The notes: a model not told the origin generated them from the sequence alone. 54,888 nucleotides of DNA from Lachnospiraceae bacterium (GCA_017520425.1 JAFXFO010000029.1:1-54888); one strand, 5' to 3'; positions 34,772-42,946 are shown, numbered from the stretch's first letter. Numbers and translations are program-made.

Positions 34772-35149
34772 CTATCCCAAATATGCTATCACTTCTACTT
34801 CGCACAGCACATTCTTAGGAAGGGTCTTTACTGCCACACAGCTTCTGGCCGGCTTCTCCGTAAAGTATTTGGCATAAATCTGATTAAACACTGCAAAATC
34901 TTCCATCTCTGCCAGAAAACAGGTGGTCTTAACAACCTTATCAAAACCTACACCTGCTGCCTCCAAAATCGCTCCCAGATTCTTCATAACCTGTTCCGTC
35001 TGCTCTACAATATTATCTCCTATCACTTCACCGGTCACAGGGTCCAATGCAATCTGGCCGGAAGAAAATAACATATCTCCTACCACAATACCCTGTGAAT
35101 AGGGTCCAATAGCTGCGGGTGCCTTATCTGTAGTAATCTTCTTTAACAT
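34772..35149 (-). CDS. RidA family enamine/imine deaminase
   Basis: 125 residues, the normal RidA length. AIGPYSQGIVVGDMLFSSGQIALDP, the substrate-binding arginine in PARSCVAVKTLP near residue 105 and the C-terminal CEVEVIAYLG match the active RidA group. RidA hydrolyses reactive 2-aminoacrylate-type intermediates made by PLP enzymes. It is the middle gene of a small operon with an upstream 82-residue gene and the downstream transporter. Confidence 0.95.
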   Translation of the reverse strand: MLKKITTDKAPAAIGPYSQGIVVGDMLFSSGQIALDPVTGEVIGDNIVEQTEQVMKNLGAILEAAGVGFDKVVKTTCFLAEMEDFAVFNQIYAKYFTEKPARSCVAVKTLPKNVLCEVEVIAYLG

Positions 35150-35169
35150 ATCTTCATCCTCTTCTTTCG

Positions 35170-35418
35170 TTACTTATAGTCTACTTCCTCTTCATCAAAC
35201 TCTACCGTCACATAAAACCCTCTGGGATTCTCCACAATTCCTACCACCTTGCCGCTCTTGGATTTCAACCGGTAACGAAAGGGTATGTTGGCAGACATAG
35301 CCAAAGAAGGGTCTATGGTATAATAATAATTACTGGGGAGCACGCCCTCCGTCACCGTAATCTCCTGCCCTTCCTGCAGCAGTCCGGGACGCTCCATTTT
35401 AAACTCAAGCTTACGCAT
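35170..35418 (-). CDS. Small conserved-looking protein, unrecognised
   Basis: 82 residues, acidic at the C-terminus (EFDEEEVDYK), predicted mostly beta strand (ITVTEGVLPSNYYYTIDPSLAM, then FYVTVEFDEEE). There is no signal peptide or membrane helix. CAGGAG precedes the ATG. It has a near-consensus promoter and is the first gene of an operon with RidA and the transporter. The family is not recognised. Confidence 0.7.
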   Translation of the reverse strand: MRKLEFKMERPGLLQEGQEITVTEGVLPSNYYYTIDPSLAMSANIPFRYRLKSKSGKVVGIVENPRGFYVTVEFDEEEVDYK

Positions 35419-35453
35419 AACACACTCCTGTTTTGCTTTTTTATCTAAGATTC

Positions 35454-35482
35454 ATTGTACTAAAGTAATCCTGCAATTGCAA
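35454..35482 (-). promoter_or_regulatory. Sigma-A promoter of the small protein-RidA-transporter operon
   Basis: -35 TTGCAA (35477-35482), a 17-base spacer and -10 TACAAT (35454-35459) on the minus strand, 36 bases before the ATG at 35418. Confidence 0.6.
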
Positions 35483-35509
35483 GAGAGTTTAGGGATTCTT
35501 AAGCAAAGT

Positions 35510-36529
35510 TTATATATTCTCTATAACCAGTGCATGTGCCACTCCGGGCACACTCTGGCCCTCATTGAAGCTGGTCTTGCTAAGGAGGGCTCCGGTGGGT
35601 ACGAAGAGTACCTTTTTCCAGTATTTCTCTTCGATCTGCTTTAGGATATACGCCGACAATGTCACTGCACTACAACCGCATCCGCTACCTCCCGCATGGG
35701 TGTCCTGAGTATCCCCATCATAGATTTCAATCCCACAATCCATATGCACATCCGCAATATCATATCCCTTCTCCCGAAGCAAATCCAAAAGAATGGTTTG
35801 CCCCACCTTTCCCAAGTCTCCGGTAATGATTTTATCATAATCACCGGGGTCTCGCTGAAAATCCTTCAGATGTCTTTCAATGGTGGATGCTGCAGCCGGG
35901 GCCATGCACGCCCCCATATTCATGGAATCCTTTATTCCGAAATCCGTAATCATTCCCATGGTAAAACCGGTTATCTTGGCCCTGTCACCTTTACGATGCT
36001 CGCCGGACAGCACAAAAGCTCCGCTTCCTGTCACTGTCCATGTAGCTGACAAAGGACGCTGATTGCCATACTCCAAAGGAAATCGAAACTCCTTCTCTGC
36101 ACTGGCAAAGTGGCTGGAAGTCACACAGACTGCCTGATGGGCAAAACCGCCCTCGATAGCCATGGTTCCCATCATCATGCTTGCCCCACAGGTGGAACAG
36201 GCGCCATATATGCCCATATGGGGGATTTCAAACTGCTTTAAACCAAAGCTGGAGGCAATGGACTGGCCCAACAAATCTCCCGCAAACAACATCTGTATTT
36301 CCTCAGGCTTTTTTCCGGCTTTCTTTAAAGCCATGTAGACCGCTTCCTTTTGCAAAGCACTCTCCGCCTCTTCCCAGGTGTTACAGTCAAATAAATCATC
36401 ACTTCCCACCCGGTCAAACAAATGCCCCAAAGGCCCCTGCCCTTCCTTAGTCCCTACCACACTGGCACTGTTTACAATATAAACCCCTTCTTCCAGACTT
36501 ACGCTGGCTCTTCCTACAATCTGATGCAT
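35510..36529 (-). CDS. spoVAD: Stage V sporulation protein AD
   Basis: 339 residues, the usual SpoVAD length, with a thiolase-like fold: GIYGACSTCGASMMMGTMAIEGG near residue 115, TGSGAFVLSG, and the glycine/cysteine-rich HAGGSGCGCSAVTLSAYIL near the end. SpoVAD binds dipicolinic acid as part of the SpoVA channel complex in spores. The ATG at 36529 has AAAGGAG seven bases upstream and gives the expected N-terminus; the frame runs on to 36616 without support. A CATACTA element upstream resembles a sigma-G -10. Confidence 0.95.
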   Translation of the reverse strand: MHQIVGRASVSLEEGVYIVNSASVVGTKEGQGPLGHLFDRVGSDDLFDCNTWEEAESALQKEAVYMALKKAGKKPEEIQMLFAGDLLGQSIASSFGLKQFEIPHMGIYGACSTCGASMMMGTMAIEGGFAHQAVCVTSSHFASAEKEFRFPLEYGNQRPLSATWTVTGSGAFVLSGEHRKGDRAKITGFTMGMITDFGIKDSMNMGACMAPAAASTIERHLKDFQRDPGDYDKIITGDLGKVGQTILLDLLREKGYDIADVHMDCGIEIYDGDTQDTHAGGSGCGCSAVTLSAYILKQIEEKYWKKVLFVPTGALLSKTSFNEGQSVPGVAHALVIENI

Positions 36530-36564
36530 TTTCGCACTCCTTTCACAAACAGTTACGTTTTTCA

Positions 36565-36571
36565 TAGTATG
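36565..36571 (-). promoter_or_regulatory. Possible sigma-G -10 element of spoVAD
   Basis: CATACTA on the minus strand, 36 bases before the spoVAD start, fits the forespore sigma-G -10 consensus. The -35 region is weak. The known forespore control of spoVA genes makes it plausible. Confidence 0.35.
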
Positions 36572-36582
36572 TGCAAAAAGAC

Positions 36583-36612
36583 ACAAAAAATCCCCGGAAC
36601 ATTTCCGGGGAT
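36583..36612 (-). terminator. Rho-independent terminator after the SH3-domain gene
   Basis: A perfect 10-bp stem (ATCCCCGGAA / TTCCGGGGAT) with a 3-base loop and a following T6 run on the minus strand. It separates the trpS-SH3 transcript from spoVAD. Confidence 0.9.
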
Positions 36613-36623
36613 TCATTTCTTAC

Positions 36624-37157
36624 CTATTCCACAGGAGCTTCTGCTTCCACCATATACGCAGTGGATGCATATACAATGGTATCTTCATAAACTATTTTAG
36701 ACCAACCGGTCTCTTCATTGATACCTACGCGTCTTACGGCGGTACCGTTACTCAGCTTCACCACTACGGATTCTGCACCCTTCTCTGTGCTGGGCTCGCT
36801 ACGCAGATTGGTTACTTCCTTAGCCGTAATCCAATCATCCATTGGTTCGAATACCAAGCCCTGATCATTGGACTTCTCCGCGATGAGCTGCTTAATCAGC
36901 TCTTCTTCCGTATCAGTCACCACTTCCGGTGCCGGTGTTACAATCACCTCATCTGTAATACTTTCTCCCATGGAGGGAATCTCAACCGTATTGCCGGCAG
37001 GCTGGTTCAATACCAGAGTATCCTTATTGGCATGGGAACTATTCCATACAATAACACAAAACAGTACTACTACCAGCAGGAATACACCACTACCCATAGC
37101 AATATATGCCGGATTTTTTAAAGCTTCTTCAAAAGTATCACCATTATTATGCTTCAT
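36624..37157 (-). CDS. Membrane-anchored SH3-domain protein
   Basis: 177 residues. One hydrophobic helix lies at about residues 20-40, then an acidic Pro/Thr-containing linker, then a bacterial SH3 domain from about residue 108 ([15 protein letters not shown], then [29 protein letters not shown]). SH3b domains usually bind peptidoglycan or surface ligands. No catalytic domain is attached. The start overlaps the trpS stop by 11 bases, so the genes are cotranscribed. Confidence 0.85.
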   Translation of the reverse strand: MKHNNGDTFEEALKNPAYIAMGSGVFLLVVVLFCVIVWNSSHANKDTLVLNQPAGNTVEIPSMGESITDEVIVTPAPEVVTDTEEELIKQLIAEKSNDQGLVFEPMDDWITAKEVTNLRSEPSTEKGAESVVVKLSNGTAVRRVGINEETGWSKIVYEDTIVYASTAYMVEAEAPVE

Positions 37158-38235
37158 ATTTTGCTGCCTGTGCTCTAATCAGCTCTTCATCCTCAAAATA
37201 ATTGATGCGCATTGCGCTCTTAACCTCTGACAAGGTCTGGGCTGCAACTTCACGAGCTGTTTCGCTACCCTTCTTCAAAATATCGTAAATAGCCGGAATA
37301 TCCTTTTCCCATTCTTTTCTGCGCTGACGGATGGGCTCCAATTCTTCCTGAAGCACATTATTCAGGAATCTCTTCACCTTCATATCTCCCAAACCGCCTC
37401 TGGTATAATGACCCTTCAGTTCATCCAGATTTGCATATTCGGGAAGGTATCTTTCAAAATGTTCTTCCTTACAGAAGGCATCCAGATAGGTGAATACCAT
37501 GTTGCCCTCAAGGTGTCCGGGATCCTCCACACGTAAATGCTGAGGATCAGTATACATCTTTCTCAAAATAGTGTTGCTTACATCATCTGCAGAATCTGCC
37601 AGATAGATACAGTTTCCTAAGGACTTACTCATTTTCGCCTTACCATCCACACCGGGCAGGCGCATACACGCATCGTTGCTGGGTAATAATGCCTTGGGCT
37701 CTACCAATACAGGCTTATATACGGTATTAAACTTGTGTACGATTTCCTTGGTCTGCTCAATCATGGGCAGCTGGTCGTCACCAACCGGTACTGTGGTGGC
37801 CTTAAATGCAGTAATATCCGCTGCCTGGCTGATAGGATATGTGAAAAATCCTACAGGAATACTTGCTTCAAAGTTTCGCATCTGAATCTCACTCTTTACC
37901 GTAGGATTACGCTGTAAACGGGATACAGTTACCAAATCCATGTAGTAAAAGGTCAATTCACAAAGTTCCGGAATCTGGGACTGAATGAATATGGTGGATT
38001 TCGCCGGATCCAAACCACATGCCAGATAGTCCAGTGCCACTTCGATAATATTCTGGCGAATTTTCTCCGGATTCTCAATATTATCAGTCAATGCCTGTGC
38101 ATCTGCAATCATGATAAAAGTCTTCTTATATTCTCCGGAATTCTGCAATTCCACTCTTCTTTTCAGGGAACCTACATAATGGCCGATATGCAATCTTCCT
38201 GTAGGTCTGTCACCTGTTAATATAATCTTATCCAT
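37147..38235 (-). CDS. trpS: Tryptophan-tRNA ligase
   Basis: A 362-residue class I aminoacyl-tRNA synthetase, about 30 residues longer than the typical form. The ATP motifs are [13 protein letters not shown] (HIGH) and [11 protein letters not shown] (KMSKS), with GDRPTG at the N-terminus and [17 protein letters not shown] in between. No T-box element was found in the 86 bases between it and the upstream rsmF-like gene. Confidence 0.95.
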   Translation of the reverse strand: MDKIILTGDRPTGRLHIGHYVGSLKRRVELQNSGEYKKTFIMIADAQALTDNIENPEKIRQNIIEVALDYLACGLDPAKSTIFIQSQIPELCELTFYYMDLVTVSRLQRNPTVKSEIQMRNFEASIPVGFFTYPISQAADITAFKATTVPVGDDQLPMIEQTKEIVHKFNTVYKPVLVEPKALLPSNDACMRLPGVDGKAKMSKSLGNCIYLADSADDVSNTILRKMYTDPQHLRVEDPGHLEGNMVFTYLDAFCKEEHFERYLPEYANLDELKGHYTRGGLGDMKVKRFLNNVLQEELEPIRQRRKEWEKDIPAIYDILKKGSETAREVAAQTLSEVKSAMRINYFEDEELIRAQAAKYEA

Positions 38236-38321
38236 TTTATAACCTGCTTTCTTTTTGCTCTGAGCAATCTTTCACTCGCTATCTTATCATACCATCTTTT
38301 TGCAATATTGGAAAGAGGTAA

Positions 38322-39692
38322 TTATGCTTTTCGCAATCCTTTGGGATAATGGTTTTTCATAATACCTCCCGCAGCCTTGCCCCAGCCCAGGCTATATCCA
38401 TCCACTGTAATCAGATACCAGCCCTTTTCGCCCTCGGTGAGGAAGGTCTGTCCTCCGATAAAGGTAGCCGCACTGCCGTCTTCCACAGTCAGCTCATGAC
38501 TATGCATTACTTCCTCTTCACACAATGCCAGGGCCAACGCGTGTGAAGGTTCAAAACGGTTCTTTTTCAGTGTTCCCAGATGCAATCCCGGGCGAAGCAC
38601 TTTCAAACCTTTCAAGGCAGGCATGCCCTCCGGTGCCACATACAGCTGGTCACCGAATTTTAAATAAATACCCTGTGGTGGGTTCTTTAAGGTTTCCTTG
38701 ACAAAAGATAAATAATCCGCTATTTCTTTGGAAGAAATGCCCTTTTCCAAGCCATACAAGCTAAGAGGCGCCGTATCGCTTAATGTTCCGGCTTTTTGTA
38801 AAACCGCCAGGAAATGTCCCTCTCCATTCACCTTATGGGGCCAGATACGCATGGTATGCTCTATCCCTTCCGCTTCGTGGTCACACCATGCAGGATTGCC
38901 GGCTGAAAAGCCCTCCGGAATGGGTACTTCCAAAATCGAAAACTCCGGATGTCTTTCTAAGAAACGGGCCATACTGCCTTCATTCTCCTGCGGTGCAAAG
39001 GTACATGTGGAGTACACCAGTCTGCCACCGGGACGTAACATATCTGCCGCACAGTCTAAGATACCATCCTGTCTGTCCGCACACAGCTCCACATTCTCCG
39101 GACTCCACTCCTCTTTTGCATCCTCATTTTTTCGAAACATCCCTTCTCCGGAACAGGGCGCATCCACTAAAATCTTATCGAAATATCCTGCAAAAACACT
39201 TCGCAGCTTCTCCGGACTTTCATTGGTTACCAGAGCATTGCGGATACCCATACGTTCCACATTTTCGGAAAGGATCTTGGCTCTGGCAGGGTGAATCTCA
39301 TTGCACACTAAAAGCCCTTCTCCACGCAGTGCCACACCAATCTGGGTACTCTTCCCACCCGGTGCCGCACACAAATCCAACACTCGATCTCCCGGTTTCA
39401 CCTCCAGAAAAGGTACCGGTGCCATGGCACTGGGTTCCTGTATATAGTATACTCCCGCTTCATGATAAGGGTGCTTCCCGGGCGTATCCTGGGTAGTATA
39501 ATAGAACCCATTCTCCTCCCAGGGCACCTGTGATAAGGTAAAGTCAGACTTTTCCAAAAAGCGTTCCTTATCCACCTTTAAAGGATTCAGGCGAAGTGCC
39601 TGATATTTTTCTTTCTCATAACTTGCCTCAAATGCCGAATATTCCTCTCCCAGCATCTGCTTCATTCGTTGTTCGAATTCTTGTGGTAACAT
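38322..39692 (-). CDS. RsmF-like rRNA cytosine-C5 methyltransferase
   Basis: 456 residues. An N-terminal helical region (LPQEFEQRMKQMLGEEY) precedes a SAM-dependent methyltransferase core of the RsmB/NOP family: VLDLCAAPGGKSTQ for SAM, DAPCSGEGMFRK with the PC motif cysteine, and LVYSTCTFAPQENE with the catalytic TC motif cysteine. The C-terminal 150 residues match the RsmF-type RNA-binding extension, ending in YSLGWGKAAGGIMKNHYPKGLR. It probably methylates 16S or 23S rRNA. The exact target base is not readable. Confidence 0.9.
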   Translation of the reverse strand: MLPQEFEQRMKQMLGEEYSAFEASYEKEKYQALRLNPLKVDKERFLEKSDFTLSQVPWEENGFYYTTQDTPGKHPYHEAGVYYIQEPSAMAPVPFLEVKPGDRVLDLCAAPGGKSTQIGVALRGEGLLVCNEIHPARAKILSENVERMGIRNALVTNESPEKLRSVFAGYFDKILVDAPCSGEGMFRKNEDAKEEWSPENVELCADRQDGILDCAADMLRPGGRLVYSTCTFAPQENEGSMARFLERHPEFSILEVPIPEGFSAGNPAWCDHEAEGIEHTMRIWPHKVNGEGHFLAVLQKAGTLSDTAPLSLYGLEKGISSKEIADYLSFVKETLKNPPQGIYLKFGDQLYVAPEGMPALKGLKVLRPGLHLGTLKKNRFEPSHALALALCEEEVMHSHELTVEDGSAATFIGGQTFLTEGEKGWYLITVDGYSLGWGKAAGGIMKNHYPKGLRKA

Positions 39693-39726
39693 GGTTGTCT
39701 CCGTTTCTTACCTGTATTGCTAATCT

Positions 39727-39954
39727 TTATTCATACTCATAATCCGGCTTATGATAAAGATTGGGACTATCTTTGATTTCTGCCTTATATACTTTATCTC
39801 CCCAATCTTCCCGTGCCACTTCCTCTAAGGCAACGGACACGTCCCCTTTATCCACCTTCAGCTCTTCCGCTACAGTAGCCGCGATTCTGTCTGCCAGGCT
39901 TTTTTTGATTTCCTCATTTCTTCCCGGCCATAATTTCACAATAATATGTGGCAT
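39727..39954 (-). CDS. Tautomerase (4-oxalocrotonate tautomerase family)
   Basis: 75 residues. After removal of Met, the catalytic Pro1 is in PHIIVKLWPGRNEEIKKSLAD, the family start. The remainder (VDKGDVSVALEEVAREDW) gives the second beta strand and helix. Small subunits of this family form hexamers and tautomerise 2-oxo acids; the physiological substrate is often unknown. AGAGAGG lies upstream. Confidence 0.88.
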   Translation of the reverse strand: MPHIIVKLWPGRNEEIKKSLADRIAATVAEELKVDKGDVSVALEEVAREDWGDKVYKAEIKDSPNLYHKPDYEYE

Positions 39955-40073
39955 GATACACCTCTCTTTAAAAATCTACTATCATTTAAGATACCATAAT
40001 ACATAACTGTTTTTCAATCTTCCACCATTATTTCTTACTTATTTTTTTGTAACAGTTGCGTTTTTATGCTTAT

Positions 40074-40102
40074 TATGCTAGCATACATCATAAGCTTATG
40101 AT
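40074..40102. repeat. Two adjacent perfect palindromes in an intergenic region
   Basis: TATGCTAGCATA (40074-40085) and ATCATAAGCTTATGAT (40087-40102) are perfect palindromes one base apart. They lie about 120 bases upstream of the tautomerase start, in the 322-base gap 39955-40276. They could bind a dimeric regulator. No promoter element was convincingly placed next to them. The rest of the gap up to 40189 shows nothing clear. Confidence 0.45.
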
Positions 40103-40208
40103 TTCTAAGAAACCCTATCTTTATATCTATCTTATTTCTCTATGTGTCTTTTTGAAATCTTGCTTTCTTCAATCTTCCAACCATCGTACCTTGATAATTT
40201 AATAGGGC

Positions 40209-40237
40209 TTTACACCTACCACCAAAACCCTTATAAT
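40209..40237 (+). promoter_or_regulatory. Sigma-A promoter of the 61-codon gene
   Basis: -35 TTTACA (40209-40214) within the left inverted repeat, a 17-base spacer and a perfect -10 TATAAT (40232-40237). Confidence 0.65.
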
Positions 40238-40257
40238 ATAAGTACATATATACTTAT
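40238..40257 (+). promoter_or_regulatory. Operator-like dyad at the start site
   Basis: ATAAGTA (40238-40244) and TACTTAT (40251-40257) form a perfect 7-bp inverted repeat directly after the -10 element, covering the predicted transcription start. A repressor site is inferred. Confidence 0.5.
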
Positions 40258-40276
40258 ACGAAAGGGGTATGAAAGG

Positions 40277-40462
40277 ATGCTTGATTATATGCCTACGAAA
40301 AATGCCAGTGAAACCATTGAAGCATTAGCAAGAAAACTGGAACGTACACGTATTTATATTGACCTCAAAGAATGCACTTCTGATGAAGAACGTCTGAAAT
40401 ATATCGAAGAATTAGGAAAGCAAATCGAAAACGACAAAAAAGAACAATTCCCTGATTGGTAA
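40277..40462 (+). CDS. Small helical protein, unrecognised
   Basis: 61 residues, charged and largely helical (ASETIEALARKLERTR, then TSDEERLKYIEELGKQIEND). No signal or membrane segment is present and no family is recognised. The ATG at 40277 follows AAAGGGG by nine bases; a longer upstream frame covers the promoter and is rejected. It has its own promoter, a start-site dyad and a terminator-like hairpin after the stop, so it is an independent transcription unit. The 28-base inverted repeats that bracket it are unusual for a simple housekeeping gene. Confidence 0.6.
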   Translation: MLDYMPTKNASETIEALARKLERTRIYIDLKECTSDEERLKYIEELGKQIENDKKEQFPDW

Positions 40463-40473
40463 CTAAAAACTAA

Positions 40474-40510
40474 GGTGTAAAGTCTTATTAAATTATCAAG
40501 ACTTTACACC
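40474..40510. terminator. Strong hairpin after the small gene
   Basis: A perfect 13-bp stem (GGTGTAAAGTCTT at 40474-40486 / AAGACTTTACACC at 40498-40510) with an 11-base loop. The T-run is weak on both strands, but it lies between convergent genes, so a bidirectional terminator role is likely. Confidence 0.6.
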
Positions 40511-40517
40511 CTATAAT

Positions 40518-41492
40518 TTAATCCCACTGAATAGCCGTCATAGTCTGCAGACAAACCTTCTTCTCTCCTACATACATGGTCTGGAAAAAAGTTTCATCTT
40601 TACCTACCAACTTTCTGGTGACAACGTAATCTCCGGCACCATCCATTTTGTAAGTTTCCACAATAAAATACTCTGTATCCACTAAAGGTTCTATTTCTTT
40701 AGGTAGCTTACCGGGTTCGTATTCCTGATAATCCAGTTTGTTTCCAGAAGCATCCATTTGCATCACTATGATTTTCTCCGGTGCATAAGAGGTCTTCACA
40801 TGCATCTCTACGGAATTCACATAAGTTTTCTCTTCTCCCTTTTCCTTAACCGTCACCTTATCCTCCAGCTTATGGGACATGCTTGAACCTTCTACATCAC
40901 CGGAAAAGCTCATCCCCTGACCGGGTACCAAATACACGCTTCCGTCAGGACACTGATAAACCGGATTACAATATACTCCCACAACATCTTCTTCCTGAGG
41001 ACAAACATAAATGGTCCCTTCCAATTCTATCATATCCCCTGCATCCGTACCGGTAATATGGCTTTTGGCATCACAAATCCCAGGGTCTGACTCTATGGCT
41101 ACATAGGAATTTCCCTCTTCTGTCTCATAGCAGACTGGGGAATAATAACCAATTCCTTCCAAATCCATAAATTTATAACTTTGATGCGTGACTTTCTCTC
41201 CGCTCACCTCATCAACAGATACCTCTTCTACAATCGTAGCATAGATTCTATTCTGATAGGCGCTCTGCTCATCACCTTCTATGACCACCTCTCCATCATT
41301 CATAATATCCCCTATATTTTCCTCAAAATAACGTTCGAAATCAAAGGTATCCACATACTCTGTAGTCATATAAACACCGATTAGTTTATCCTTCTCCTGC
41401 TTTAGCTCGGCCTCTTCCTTGGCCAATTGGCAGCCGGTTAGCAAAGTACCGCAAACAAAAGCACAAATCATCACTCTTAGTCTCTTATTCAT
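40518..41492 (-). CDS. Lipoprotein of unknown function
   Basis: 324 residues. The signal peptide RLRVMICAFVCGTLLTGC has a lipobox with cysteine at about residue 21. The mature part is acidic and beta-rich, with several aromatic strands (LIGVYMTTEYVDTFDF, MIELEGTIYVCPQ). No family is recognised. The ATG lies nine bases after AGGAGG and overlaps the end of the Xre gene by eight bases. It is therefore the third gene of a membrane protein-Xre-lipoprotein operon and a candidate surface component of that system. Confidence 0.8.
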   Translation of the reverse strand: MNKRLRVMICAFVCGTLLTGCQLAKEEAELKQEKDKLIGVYMTTEYVDTFDFERYFEENIGDIMNDGEVVIEGDEQSAYQNRIYATIVEEVSVDEVSGEKVTHQSYKFMDLEGIGYYSPVCYETEEGNSYVAIESDPGICDAKSHITGTDAGDMIELEGTIYVCPQEEDVVGVYCNPVYQCPDGSVYLVPGQGMSFSGDVEGSSMSHKLEDKVTVKEKGEEKTYVNSVEMHVKTSYAPEKIIVMQMDASGNKLDYQEYEPGKLPKEIEPLVDTEYFIVETYKMDGAGDYVVTRKLVGKDETFFQTMYVGEKKVCLQTMTAIQWD

Positions 41493-41715
41493 CTATCTCA
41501 TCCTCCTCAAGCACTCCGTCAAAGTGCAAAATATCCCCTACATCACATTGCAGGTAATAACAAATCTTATTAATGGTGCCAAATCGCACACCTTTTGCCT
41601 TTCCGCTGCGAAGAATGGAAAGGTTTGCTTCCGTAATCCCTACCAGTGCACAAAGCTCTTTAGATGTCATGCCCCGCGCCTTTAGTACATCCTCTAAATG
41701 AACCCTTATCGCCAT
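41485..41715 (-). CDS. Xre-family regulator (YozG type)
   Basis: A 76-residue single-domain HTH protein: LEDVLKARGMTSKELCALVG, the recognition region ITEANLSILRSGKAKGVRF, and INKICYYLQCDVGDILHF. The C-terminus is acidic (LEEDEIDE). Proteins of this compact type are usually paired with a DUF2975-type membrane protein, and a membrane protein gene lies nine bases upstream here. It is the likely ligand of the two matching operators at 42713-42775, by inference. Confidence 0.92.
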   Translation of the reverse strand: MAIRVHLEDVLKARGMTSKELCALVGITEANLSILRSGKAKGVRFGTINKICYYLQCDVGDILHFDGVLEEDEIDE

Positions 41716-41724
41716 AAGTCCTCC

Positions 41725-42699
41725 TTAGATAAACATATCGTTATCGTCCTTCAACTGTTTGCCTTCTGTCACCAACTTCGCCACCAAAAGTGCCGTAAGC
41801 ACCAGCACTATGGGCAATATAGGGATATTTACAAATCCGTTTATGACCCTCAAATGCTTTGCACACAGAAGCTGTAATATATTAAAGGCCGCGATACTAA
41901 GTATGGTTACTTTTAGGGACATGCCGCATACCCTTGTCAGCTTGCCTGCTGCCTCCATGGTCCCTTCCGAATAAGCATCCTTCTGAAGTTCCTGAAGCAT
42001 ATGCTGACAGGCAAAAACAATCACCATATCCAGTACATAGGGCAATGCATCTGTAAGCATCTGCAAAACCAGAAATACATACGTAAGCGTCAATCCATCC
42101 TCCGTCCCCTGATTGGCTGCTTTGGTGCTTTCCATGGTCTGTAAAAATTTCTGAAGGCAGGCTCCAAATATCATGTATACGAGTATCATATTCAATAATC
42201 CCAACATCAGAGAAACATAGCTTTGCAGTTTCTCTTTTTCCGCACAGAAAAATAACCTCAATGCACACAGCACCAAATAACCTACCAACAGGGAATACAC
42301 GATACAGCCCAGCATGCCGTTTCTCACATCTGCACTCAGCATCCCTAATTCTTCCGGTCCCATGGTTATGCTGCCGGGATTAATCATTTCATATAAAACT
42401 GCAAACAACAGGGGGCACAATGCCACTAACAAAGCATCCTCCGCATGTAGAATCTTTTTCTTTGCATGGAATAATACAAGCCCCAGCGGTAGCAGACTGA
42501 TTCCTCCGTACAAAAGGATGGCCACTATATTTCCTACACTTCCGGACAATGACAATGCCCTCAGTCCTTTCCCAATGGGCGCGAACGGAAACGCCATCAT
42601 ATCCGCTACATTCTCCCCGGATATAGTTCCAAGCACGCAGAATATAACACATACAATTGCCTCCAAGATTAAGATTCCTAAATATATTTTTTTCTTCAT
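41725..42699 (-). CDS. Polytopic membrane protein paired with an Xre regulator
   Basis: 324 residues with about eight hydrophobic helices. The end LVTEGKQLKDDNDMFI resembles the C-terminal signature I know from DUF2975 proteins that accompany YozG-type regulators, but the protein is larger than the usual 150-200 residues. Membership is therefore uncertain. AGGAGG lies six bases before the ATG. It is the first gene of the operon and sits directly downstream of a promoter with two operators. The function is unknown. Confidence 0.75.
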   Translation of the reverse strand: MKKKIYLGILILEAIVCVIFCVLGTISGENVADMMAFPFAPIGKGLRALSLSGSVGNIVAILLYGGISLLPLGLVLFHAKKKILHAEDALLVALCPLLFAVLYEMINPGSITMGPEELGMLSADVRNGMLGCIVYSLLVGYLVLCALRLFFCAEKEKLQSYVSLMLGLLNMILVYMIFGACLQKFLQTMESTKAANQGTEDGLTLTYVFLVLQMLTDALPYVLDMVIVFACQHMLQELQKDAYSEGTMEAAGKLTRVCGMSLKVTILSIAAFNILQLLCAKHLRVINGFVNIPILPIVLVLTALLVAKLVTEGKQLKDDNDMFI

Positions 42700-42712
42700 A
42701 GATCCCTCCTAG

Positions 42713-42733
42713 AATTATCGTTTTGCAATAATT
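42713..42733. promoter_or_regulatory. Operator 1 of the membrane protein-Xre operon
   Basis: AATTATCG-N5-CAATAATT, an inverted repeat with one mismatch, placed between the -10 element and the ribosome binding site of the operon. It matches operator 2 in all but one arm position. Confidence 0.65.
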
Positions 42734-42741
42734 TTAATGAC

Positions 42742-42770
42742 ATATTATCACCATAATTATTGTTTGTCAA
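42742..42770 (-). promoter_or_regulatory. Promoter of the membrane protein-Xre-lipoprotein operon
   Basis: A perfect -35 TTGACA (42765-42770), a 17-base spacer and a weaker -10 TAATAT (42742-42747) on the minus strand. Operator 2 covers the -35. Confidence 0.6.
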
Positions 42771-42775
42771 TAATT
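42755..42775. promoter_or_regulatory. Operator 2 of the membrane protein-Xre operon
   Basis: AATTATTG-N5-CAATAATT, a perfect 8-bp inverted repeat overlapping the -35 element. The centre is 42 bases from operator 1, about four helical turns. Confidence 0.7.
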
Positions 42776-42889
42776 TTCCTTATTGTATTGCACCAAAACG
42801 CTTCTATGTCTAATCATTTGCTGTTCGTTACTGTTAATGAGATAGACTTTTTCAATACATCTGATAGGATTTTCTTGGAGGTGAACACA

Positions 42890-42946
42890 ATGCATTTGTA
42901 TCTATTTCCATCAAATACAAGAAAAAGTATCCTTCATTTCAGGTAA
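42890..42946 (+). CDS. 18-codon small ORF with strong Shine-Dalgarno
   Basis: An ATG five bases after GGAGGTGA, the best ribosome binding site in this gap, opens an 18-residue basic peptide beginning MHLYLFPSN and ending ILHFR. A -10-like TAGGAT with upstream TG lies shortly before. The stop codon falls in the loop of a terminator hairpin. It is too short for family assignment and could be a leader peptide, a small toxin or a signalling peptide. The longer upstream frame has no ribosome binding site. The rest of the 443-base gap (42700-43142) holds the operators, this unit and the fabT terminator. Confidence 0.45.
   Translation: MHLYLFPSNTRKSILHFR

Larger units (their letters stand above)
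40190..40500. repeat. Inverted-repeat-bounded segment around a small gene
   Basis: A 28-base left arm (40190-40217) and right arm (40473-40500) are inverted repeats with 26 of 28 bases matching. Between them are a promoter, a dyad and a 61-codon gene. The outer layout is like a miniature mobile element, but no target-site duplication is visible at the ends. The right arm also belongs to a separate local hairpin (40474-40510). Confidence 0.6.

Noticed and set aside
38236-38321. T-box leader upstream of trpS
   Set aside because: The gap is too short and has no T-box sequence or terminator pair.
42737-42889. N-terminal extension of the 18-codon ORF
   Set aside because: The upstream frame has no ribosome binding site and crosses operator 2, whereas the ATG at 42890 has a perfect one.
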